From assembly GCF_002277025.1 (NCBI RefSeq), contig NZ_NIWD01000008.1:337513-401512 (forward strand): a DNA stretch of 64,000 nucleotides. Direction: 5' to 3'. Both the position numbers and the translations under genes were made by a program. Below are positions 58,300 through 64,000 of the stretch, piece by piece. This DNA is from Sphingopyxis sp. GW247-27LB (lineage in GTDB: Bacteria; Pseudomonadota; Alphaproteobacteria; Sphingomonadales; Sphingomonadaceae). The notes under the pieces are model-generated. The model searched no databases and was not told where the DNA came from. It saw nothing but the letters and a program-made list of their open reading frames with translations. The stretch's first letter is position 1. The number at the start of each line of letters is the position of its first letter.

Positions 58300-59007
58300 T
58301 CAGCCTCTGCCGAACAGCATGAGGATGTAACGCTTCAGGTGGGTGACGCTGTCGCGGGCGATCGCAGGGTCGTCCGTGGTCTTCGCCATGATGAAGGCGC
58401 CCTGCAGCACCGCCTGGATATGCCGCGCGAGGCTCATCGCGCCGACGCCGTGCGAAATGCCGTGGCGCGCGATCGCGGCCTCGATGTCGGGGGCCAGCGC
58501 CTCGCAATAGGCGGTGATGCTCGCCTCGCATGCAGTGCGGATCGCCGGGCTCGTCGCATAGGCTTCCTGCACCATCGTGCCGACGAAGCAGGTGAAATCC
58601 TCGACCGGGCCTTCGAGCATCGCGAGGCGGAAATCGATATGGCCGAGCAGGCGGTCCAGCGGATCTTCCAGCTTCGTGTGCGGCGGCAGCTCGAACATCG
58701 GCCGCGCGCGCTCGGTCCAGCCTTCGGCGGCAGCGACCGCCAGCGCGTCCTTCGACGCGAAATGGTGGAAGAAGGCACCTTTGGTGACTCCCGCCACCGT
58801 GCAAATCTCGTCGACCGTCGTCGCGGCATAGCCTTTGCGCCGCACCGTCTGATGCGCCGCGGCGATCAGCTTGTCGCGCGCGCTCCCCCGCGCCGCCCGC
58901 CCGCCTGCGGGGGCGCCGCCGCCCGCCGAGGGGACAGTGCGGGCGGCGGCAGCGGAACCGCGCGGGGCGCGGCGGGAGGGGGTCGAGGGGCGGTGATTCG
59001 TCGTCAT
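58300..59007 (-). CDS. TetR-family regulator heading the VOC/GST gene train
   Basis: A 235-residue TetR regulator. A 44-residue Ala/Gly/Arg-rich leader precedes the HTH (ARDKLIAAAHQTVRRKGYAA, then AGVTKGAFFHHFASKDAL). The C-terminal domain resembles TetR_C of AcrR/NemR-type electrophile sensors, with Cys residues in EDFTCFVG and IRTACEAS that could be sensing thiols (inferred). It is the first gene of a co-directional train to 50.1 kb and has an operator-like repeat just upstream. Confidence 0.88.
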   Translation of the reverse strand: MTTNHRPSTPSRRAPRGSAAAARTVPSAGGGAPAGGRAARGSARDKLIAAAHQTVRRKGYAATTVDEICTVAGVTKGAFFHHFASKDALAVAAAEGWTERARPMFELPPHTKLEDPLDRLLGHIDFRLAMLEGPVEDFTCFVGTMVQEAYATSPAIRTACEASITAYCEALAPDIEAAIARHGISHGVGAMSLARHIQAVLQGAFIMAKTTDDPAIARDSVTHLKRYILMLFGRG

Positions 59008-59015
59008 GCGAATCT

Positions 59016-59037
59016 ACATACCGACTGGTTGGTATGT
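59016..59037. promoter_or_regulatory. Probable TetR operator
   Basis: Arms ACATACC and GGTATGT are perfect 7-bp complements separated by GACTGGTT, 9 bp upstream of the TetR ATG. The core TACCGACTGGTTGGTA is typical of operators of NemR/AcrR-like TetR proteins. Confidence 0.7.
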
Positions 59038-59191
59038 TGTCAACTCGTGGACCTCGCGCTCCGCGGCCCCTTCGCCAACTTCGGGAAACAACTTCGGGAA
59101 ACTGGGGGAAAAAGACTCGACCCTCCCGCCGCTTGCCCTATGAAGGGTTTGGGGAACAAAGCGGGCACAAGGCCCGCGAGGGGGAATGTCC

Positions 59192-59866
59192 ATGGTCGCG
59201 ATCGTCGCCACCACCGCCTATCTCGGGCTCGAAGCGCGCGGGGTCGAGGTGCAGTGCCAGATCACCCCCGGCGTCCCGCGCTTCATCGTCGTCGGGCTTC
59301 CCGACAAGGCGGTCGGCGAAAGCCGCGAGCGCGTTCGCGCCGCGATCGCCGCGATCGGCCTGTCGCTCCCGCCCAAGGTCATCACGGTCAACCTGTCGCC
59401 CGCCGACCTGCCCAAGGAGGGCTCGCACTACGACCTGCCGATCGCGCTCGCGCTGCTCGGCGCGATGGGGGTGGTCGATCCCGAAACGCTGGCGAGCTAC
59501 GTCGTCGTCGGCGAGCTCGGGCTCGACGGGCGGGTCGCGGCGTCGCCCGGCGTGCTGCTCGCGGCACTCCACGCGGGCAGCGTCGAACGCGGACTCGTCT
59601 GCCCGGCCGCGCAGGGCCCCGAGGCGGCCTGGGCCGGCAATGTCGAGGTGCTCGCGGCGCCCGACCTTCTGTCGCTGCTCAATCATTTCAAGGGCAGCGC
59701 GCCGCTCGCCGCGCCGCGGCCGGGGGAGGTCGAGCCGCCCGTCCGCACCGCCGATCTCGCGCAGGTCAAGGGACAGGAGACCGCGAAGCGCGCGCTCGAG
59801 ATCGCCGCGGCGGGCGGCCATAATCTGCTAATATACAGGTCGTCAAGACCCGCTTGGCTATATTAG
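59192..59866 (+). pseudogene. comM: comM/yifB (Mg-chelatase-like), 5' part only
   Basis: About 213 residues match the N-terminal half of ComM: MVAIVATTAYLGLEARGVEV, the Lon-like ChlI fold with GLPDKAVGESRERVRAA, NLSPADLPKEGSHYDLPIAL, and KGQETAKRALEIAAAGGHNLL. In intact ComM the Walker A loop follows at once. Here the reading changes to IYRSSRPAWLY and stops. A normal ComM is about 500 residues, so roughly 60% is missing. ComM is a hexameric helicase for branch migration in natural transformation. The remaining half may lie beyond the window on the other side of the inserted DNA. Confidence 0.92.
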
Positions 59867-59867
59867 C
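59827..59867. repeat. Inverted repeat at the comM/island junction
   Basis: GCTAATATA (59827-59835) and TATATTAGC (59859-59867) are perfect 9-bp complements with a 23-bp spacer. The left arm begins exactly where comM homology ends (CTGCT). This may be the end of the mobile element or a recombination core. No integrase gene is visible on this side. Confidence 0.7.
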
Positions 59868-59914
59868 CGAAGACCATATATTGTTAGCAATAGCGCTGGG
59901 GAGAGGGGAATATC

Positions 59915-61171
59915 ATGCAAGATGCGGGGGCTATTCTAGATCAAATTTCCGGCGCGTTGGATGCTGCTGCGACGTTCCTAATCAATAACATCGGAGATGA
60001 GCGGCCCTTAAATGAGATTTGGGGTTGGAACCTGCCCGCGATTAACCGGACAGAATTTGCGGAAATCATAAGAAGCCCGATACAGCTTATCCAAAGCTTC
60101 GATGGCCGAAACGTTTCGGATACGGATTTCGAGACCCTTTCGCAGTTTCCTGGCCGCATATCCTTCCTTCAACAAAGCGTGCTCCCGAACGTGAGCGGGG
60201 GCAACGCTTGGCAAGTGTATCTGACAACCCTTTCGCTGATTGACCGCATTAATGGTCTGTTGGAGCCCTACGTGCCCAACGAAAATGATTGGGAGAAGAT
60301 TGAGGATGCAAAGCTGATCCCTGCAAGTCAGTTGCGCCGACTTCGAACCCTTCGAGGCACCGTGGAAAAGATCGCGGGCGACAGCGAGGGGCTCGCTCAG
60401 AAGATCAGCGAGATAAATGAGGCGCGCGCGACAGCGGAGGCTTTGCCGGCTGATCTTCAGAGCTTGGCCGAAGCGCGCGAGGCATATGCTGCGGCGATGA
60501 AGGTCATTGATGATAATAAGGGAGCGATGGCAGGCGCGCTAAAAGCCGCCGCATCCGACCAAGCTGCAATCGCCAGTATGAAAGACCAAGCGCAGCAGTT
60601 GGTTGCTAGCACTGAGGCAGCCCAAGCAGCGGCTACTACGCAGGGGTTGGGGGCTGCTTTCGATCAGAAGGCGAGAGCGTTGGGCACGTCCACTGGTATT
60701 TTAGGGTTGGTGCTTGTGGGGACTCTCGCGACAGCCGCGGTAGTCTCCGCATTACGCATAAGGGCTATTCATGACTTGATAGAAAAGCCCGACGTTTCGC
60801 TTCAACTTCTTTGGGTTCATGTGATGCTCACCGCGATTAGCGTGGCTGGGCCAGTGTGGTTGGCGTGGATTCTCACCAAGCAGATTGGGCAGCGGTTTCG
60901 GCTGGCGGAGGATTACGCCTTCAAAGCCTCAGTGGCGAAGGCATATGAGGGCTATAGACGCGAGGCGGTAAGAATTGACCCTCAATTTGAAAAACGCCTC
61001 TTCGGCTCTGTTCTTGATCGCCTAGATGAGGCGCCGTTACGTCATGTCGAAACTGAAAACCACGGCAGCCCTTGGGCGGAGTTGATCGTTGGAAAGATTA
61101 CAAAGAGCAGGGAGCCGGCGCCCATTGAAAACTCGTCTAAACTGAAACAGACCAACAGGCCTGAGCCTTGA
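59915..61171 (+). CDS. Coiled-coil protein with two membrane segments, unknown function
   Basis: A 418-residue protein not recognised as a named family. Residues 1-140 are mixed helical. About 145-250 is a coiled coil rich in Ala/Glu/Lys/Gln (for example AQKISEINEARATAEALPAD). Membrane segments lie at about 261-280 (LGLVLVGTLATAAVVSAL) and 300-320 (VHVMLTAISVAGPVWLAWIL). The C-terminal part RLAEDYAFKASVAKAYEGYR..DEAPLRHVE..HGSPWAEL looks highly conserved in character. GAGAGGGGAA precedes the ATG. As island cargo with sensor-like coil plus membrane anchor it could belong to a defence or stress system; this is inference only. Confidence 0.8.
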   Translation: MQDAGAILDQISGALDAAATFLINNIGDERPLNEIWGWNLPAINRTEFAEIIRSPIQLIQSFDGRNVSDTDFETLSQFPGRISFLQQSVLPNVSGGNAWQVYLTTLSLIDRINGLLEPYVPNENDWEKIEDAKLIPASQLRRLRTLRGTVEKIAGDSEGLAQKISEINEARATAEALPADLQSLAEAREAYAAAMKVIDDNKGAMAGALKAAASDQAAIASMKDQAQQLVASTEAAQAAATTQGLGAAFDQKARALGTSTGILGLVLVGTLATAAVVSALRIRAIHDLIEKPDVSLQLLWVHVMLTAISVAGPVWLAWILTKQIGQRFRLAEDYAFKASVAKAYEGYRREAVRIDPQFEKRLFGSVLDRLDEAPLRHVETENHGSPWAELIVGKITKSREPAPIENSSKLKQTNRPEP

Positions 61172-61177
61172 GTTTTG

Positions 61178-61561
61178 CTATTCGCACCCAACCCCATCTC
61201 CGTCTCGATCTAGTCGAGGCGCATATCCGGGATCGCTTGCATAGACCGGCGCCGCCCCCGCCGCTCGCGCTTCGGAGCAATTAGCGAAAGCTCTGCCTCC
61301 ATGTGCGCGACTTGGTTCGTGGGAAACGAGGGGCACAGGTGCGACCTTCGGCTCCGGCACGGCTTCCGCCGAGGGCGGGACGAGTTCGAAGCCTTCGGGG
61401 ATCGCCGCGCCGGGAGTTTCCATCGGTGCCTCAAAGAGTGTCTGCGGTTCTTCGTTGGCGCGCGGCGGGGCTTCCGTGTCTCCTGCGGTGCATCTGCCCA
61501 GGACGAACGCGGCAATCGCGACGCCCACTAGCAGTCCTTGGCTATTCTCCCCCTTCGCCAT
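61178..61561 (-). CDS. Excalibur calcium-binding-domain protein
   Basis: A 127-residue protein with an N-terminal hydrophobic segment (SQGLLVGVAIAAFVLGRCTA) that is a signal or anchor, a Pro/Glu-rich linker, and a C-terminal Excalibur domain: FANCSEARAAGAAPVYASDP then LDRDGDGVGCE, with the paired Cys and the DxDxDG calcium loop. The domain is extracellular and often attached to nucleases; no nuclease domain is present here. It is convergent with the coiled-coil protein (6 bp apart). Confidence 0.88.
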   Translation of the reverse strand: MAKGENSQGLLVGVAIAAFVLGRCTAGDTEAPPRANEEPQTLFEAPMETPGAAIPEGFELVPPSAEAVPEPKVAPVPLVSHEPSRAHGGRAFANCSEARAAGAAPVYASDPGYAPRLDRDGDGVGCE

Positions 61562-61651
61562 GTCGGGACGCTGCCACGAAATGGTAAACAAGTCGATCCA
61601 CACGAAGTAGGCGATGTTCCCGAGCGGCGGCGGCGGGGGCGGCGGGTGTGC

Positions 61652-61984
61652 TCACGCCTGCAAGGGGTAGAGTTTCAAAGTAAGTTGCACATGGGGAGCT
61701 TGCGGTGCGCTCCCTACAAGTGAGGCGCCATTGCCGTCAGCCTGTCCAGAGAGCTGGAGGGTAGCGGAGTTCACGCCCAAGGTGCTCTCCATTCCCGGCT
61801 GGTTAGTGTGAGTAAAGACGTTAACCTCTGTCGTGAGCTGATCCCCATTCACGGCATAGGTTCCGGCGTAGGCCATCATGCTATCGCCCCCATAAATCTT
61901 TCCGTCGGTCAGATAGGCTACGCCCGAACCTTCGCCGAGGGGCGTGCCAAACTGCACCTTATAAAAGCCATCCTTAAACGCCAT
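61652..61984 (-). CDS. GrlR-like small regulatory protein
   Basis: A 110-residue beta-rich protein: DGFYKVQFGTPLGEGSGVAY, then DGKIYGGDSMMAYAGTYAVN and a C-terminal VQLTLKLYPLQA. This pattern fits the GrlR family (type III secretion negative regulator of enteropathogens), whose members also occur widely in non-pathogens without secretion systems. AGAGGA precedes the ATG. No GrlA or secretion genes are nearby, so its target is unknown. Confidence 0.75.
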   Translation of the reverse strand: MAFKDGFYKVQFGTPLGEGSGVAYLTDGKIYGGDSMMAYAGTYAVNGDQLTTEVNVFTHTNQPGMESTLGVNSATLQLSGQADGNGASLVGSAPQAPHVQLTLKLYPLQA

Positions 61985-62155
61985 TTTGGTATCCTCTTGT
62001 TATGTGGGCGCTCGGATTGGCGCCGCCGAACACATGGGGAACGCCCTGGGGCATTCAAGGGGTAGGGTTCGGCGCCAAGTCCCAAAGAGGGACGCATCGC
62101 TTCCTGGGTGAAAATGCTCTAGCAGCGAAGAGCACGACGGATAGGGGAAGTGTTT

Positions 62156-62902
62156 TTGTCTCACGATTTATTCAACGATTTGGCGCGACTGGACCCTTAT
62201 CAGCGTGCCATTGAGTTACAGAATGTTCTCGTCGCGGCTTGTGAAGGAAAACGGGATGGCGCGTCTGACGCCAAGTATAAGCAGTTGCGCGCTTGGGCGC
62301 GAGACCATCCTGCATTAGCGCATACGGTGCCTAACATCGTTCAGACCAACCACGACCTTGGGGCCTTCTGGTCCTACATAAAGTCATACAGCGATCAATG
62401 GGAGCCTCGCCGGCAGCACGTTCGCGAGTTGCTGCGCGACTTCATCGCCTTGGCGGAGAAAGTCCCCGGCGAATGGGAGCCGATAAGCGCCAGCGCTTGG
62501 ACAGGCAAACGGAGCGCGCGGGAAGAGGCTGCGGCGGCAAAGGCCCTTCTGCCTGTCGCCCAAGCATCAATCGAAGCATTGATTGACCACTTGGAGCGCG
62601 GGAGGGGAAACGGTGGTCCGCCGCTGGACGAACATCAGGAAGCCATTGCCGCCCTTAAGGGTCTGCACGACGCGCTTGGAAGCCTGATTGCCGCATACGA
62701 TAAGGAGGCGGCGCCTTCTCTGGCAGTTAAAAAGGAAGCAGTCGAATATCTCGGTCGAGCCGCCAAGGCTTTGAAAGATGATCCTATGCCCTTTGCAGTA
62801 TCGGCACTTTGCATGGCCGTCTGTGCTGGTGCGGGCCTGCCGAACGTGGCGGCGTGGCTAGGTGCGGCGACAATGGTTATTCGGAAACAGGATCGAACCT
62901 AA
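62156..62902 (+). CDS. Helical protein with hydrophobic C-terminus, possible abortive-infection type
   Basis: A 248-residue protein from TTG at 62156, which has AGGGGA 7 nt upstream; a GTG at 62150 abuts that site. The N-terminal part (DPYQRAIELQNVLVAACEG) and the block WSYIKSYSDQWEPRRQHVRE recall N-terminal regions of some abortive-infection-family proteins, but similarity is weak and from memory. Residues about 130-225 are helical with Glu/Ala runs. The C-terminus (FAVSALCMAVCAGAGLPNVA) is hydrophobic and may cross the membrane. Divergent from the GrlR-like gene. Confidence 0.65.
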   Translation: MSHDLFNDLARLDPYQRAIELQNVLVAACEGKRDGASDAKYKQLRAWARDHPALAHTVPNIVQTNHDLGAFWSYIKSYSDQWEPRRQHVRELLRDFIALAEKVPGEWEPISASAWTGKRSAREEAAAAKALLPVAQASIEALIDHLERGRGNGGPPLDEHQEAIAALKGLHDALGSLIAAYDKEAAPSLAVKKEAVEYLGRAAKALKDDPMPFAVSALCMAVCAGAGLPNVAAWLGAATMVIRKQDRT

Positions 62903-63412
62903 ATTTCTGCCGCCATCATCTGGTGGGCGGGCAATGGGAATATGGCGCCATCCTAAAAAAGACCGATGACGAAAAGGGCCCAACCGGCAACGACAGTTAT
63001 CAGCACTAAGGCAAACTCGATCTGAATTGCCGTAGGGCGCCGCATAGGGTCCTTATACTGGCCAACCGCCGCGCGGCATAGGAATAACTGGCGCCACATA
63101 TGCCCTTAAATTGCCCTCTCGTGCCCATGCAGCGGCATTCGGGAGCCGACCGGTATCTCGACATAGGGCACCCGAATTTGTTACAGATAATTCTACCTAC
63201 AGCCCGCTTTGTTTGCGGCGCCATTTAACGAGAACCGCGAGGGGACTTATTCCGCGCAATGTGGCACCCTGTAGGTTGCTCGGAGAGGGGGATATGCGGC
63301 GCATTATTAGTCAGTGGTGGCGTGGTAGGTTAGCGTTGTTCCTTATGCCGATACCTGCCGCATTCATTGCGATTATCTAGGCGCCGCCTAATTTTGCTCG
63401 GGAGGATTACGC
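62903..63412. other. Gene-poor stretch of the island
   Basis: About 510 bp with frequent stops on both strands. Short open frames exist (for example 63111-63380) but lack ribosome sites and protein-like composition. A small palindrome TAGGC..GCCTA lies near 63379-63391. Nothing else is recognised. Confidence 0.5.
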
Positions 63413-63511
63413 ATGACGCCCAAGCTAAGCGGACGTTCTGAAGCGATCCGAAGCGGTGCGACGCCTTTTGAACAAGGCGCTTCAAGCCTAATCGGATCAT
63501 TAGGGTGGTGA
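63413..63511 (+). pseudogene. Start of a gene apparently cut by the IS21 remnant
   Basis: An ATG with a strong ribosome site (GGGAGGA, 5 nt spacing) opens a 32-residue frame, MTPKLSGRSEAIRSGATP and on, that stops 7 bp inside the IS21-derived sequence. It may be the first codons of a gene truncated by the element, or chance. No homology is recognised. Confidence 0.4.
63487..63504. repeat. Small inverted repeat at the IS remnant boundary
   Basis: CCTAAT and ATTAGG flank CGGATC, immediately before IstB homology begins. It may mark the breakpoint at which the IS21 element lost its 5' part. Confidence 0.4.
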
Positions 63512-63825
63512 CACGCCTCGAAGAGGAGACCCGGATCGGCAAGGGCGGGACCCTGGCGGCGCAGCTGTCGCGGCTCGACCTGATCGTGCTCGACGAGCTC
63601 GGTTATCTGCCGTTCGCCCGCTCCGGAGGGCAGTTGCTGTTCCACCTCATCAGCAAGCTTTATGAGCGCACCAGCGTCATCATCACCACCAACCTCGCCT
63701 TCGGCGAGTGGCCTACCGTCTTCGGTGATCCCAAGATGACTACGGCGCTGCTCGACCGCGTCACCCACCACTGCGATATCATCGAGACCGGCAACGATAG
63801 CTGGCGCTTCAAAAACCGCAGCTGA
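63505..63825 (+). pseudogene. istB: IS21-family helper ATPase IstB, C-terminal fragment
   Basis: The last 106 residues of Ist[21 protein letters not shown], Walker [34 protein letters not shown] and the C-terminal [19 protein letters not shown]. IstB is about 240-260 residues; the first half with Walker A is missing and no istA is seen. The open frame begins with GTG GTG at the breakpoint, so any product would be non-functional. Confidence 0.93.
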
Positions 63826-63947
63826 CCGCCACCTTCGGCCCCTTCAAAAATCTATCTTGCGCTGCGCGCGCCTCCGGTCGGGCTACGCCCGCCCTCCGCC
63901 GCACGCAGCGCAAGGCGACCCTCAACTAACCGGCATCATATCCGAAA

Positions 63948-63993
63948 AGGGGGTCCCTCTTCGACGCCGATAGGGGGTCCCTTTTGAACGCCG
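63948..63993. repeat. Paired terminal direct repeats of the IS21 element
   Basis: AGGGGGTCCCTCTTCGACGC (from 63948) and AGGGGGTCCCTTTTGAACGC (from 63972) are near-identical direct repeats next to the terminus. IS21 elements carry multiple transposase-binding repeats at their ends. Confidence 0.85.
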
Positions 63994-64000
63994 TTTGACA

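Larger units (their letters stand above)
59830..64000. mobile_element. Genomic island inserted in comM (left part)
   Basis: From the comM break to the window end, base composition drops visibly toward A/T and codon use differs from the flanking genome. The content is four cargo genes of unknown or poorly known function, about 500 bp without genes, and an IS21-type remnant. The right boundary is outside the window. comM is an established insertion site for Tn7/Tn6022-type islands elsewhere; transposase genes of that type are not visible here. Confidence 0.8.
63505..64000 (+). mobile_element. IS21-type element, 5'-truncated right part
   Basis: The fragment runs from inside istB to the element's terminal inverted repeat. 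The last seven bases of the window, TTTGACA, are the complement of an IS21-type TGTCAAA end. Two direct 22-bp-class repeats lie just inside. The element therefore appears to end exactly at or just past the window edge. Confidence 0.85.

Noticed and set aside
63111..63380. 89-residue open frame in the island
   Set aside because: It lacks a ribosome site and contains no recognisable motif; composition looks random.

Overview
The window is high-GC alphaproteobacterial chromosome, most likely from a sphingomonad (Sphingopyxis or a close relative). The evidence is gene content and order: mutM/ubiE/ubiB/coaBC/dut, rne/amidase/mrcA/prfB, secB/timA/mltA/smr and yidC/yidD/rnpA/rpmH. A TonB receptor paired with a TPR-sulfotransferase and a single-frame prfB fit this. 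Coding density is very high and many genes overlap by 4 bp (ATGA or GTGA). Most genes are recognisable housekeeping functions.

Layout: 0-4.2 kb holds a TetR fragment, a perfect palindromic operator and a three-gene oxidative operon (Rieske oxygenase, flavin monooxygenase, phytoene-desaturase-like FAD enzyme). 4.2-15.2 kb holds a tandem AAA ATPase, an amino-acid permease, a TonB receptor, a TPR-sulfotransferase, a DsbA-like protein with a long cytoplasmic tail and a BepA-like M48 protease. 15.3-27.3 kb is the rne/amidase/mrcA/prfB block, interrupted by a sugar-lactone oxidase/D-amino-acid lyase/TetR cassette. 27-34.4 kb carries cofactor and repair genes, with a ccdAB toxin-antitoxin pair between ubiB and coaBC, then rpsT. 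34.4-50 kb carries dnaA, trpS, murJ, secB, timA, mltA, dapE, engB, yidC, yidD, rnpA and rpmH. 50-59 kb is a same-strand train headed by a TetR gene, made of VOC-fold, GST, DoxX, DUF899, DUF1428 and hydrolase genes, probably for detoxification or stress.

At about 59.83 kb comM is cut after its N-terminal domain, where the ATP-binding loop should begin. Visibly more A/T-rich DNA follows to the end of the window. This island carries a coiled-coil membrane protein of unknown function, an Excalibur-domain protein, a GrlR-like protein and a helical protein with a hydrophobic C-terminus, and ends in a 5'-truncated IS21-type element whose terminus lies at the last base. comM is a known insertion hotspot in other bacteria, so this is the best place in the window to look for an undescribed system.

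A second theme is dispersed intergenic hairpin DNA. There are three near-identical copies of about 145 bp, several 110-170 bp elements bounded by G/C-rich short palindromes, and two REP-like elements. One mini-hairpin lies in frame in the coaBC linker, and one REP-like element reaches into the start of engB.
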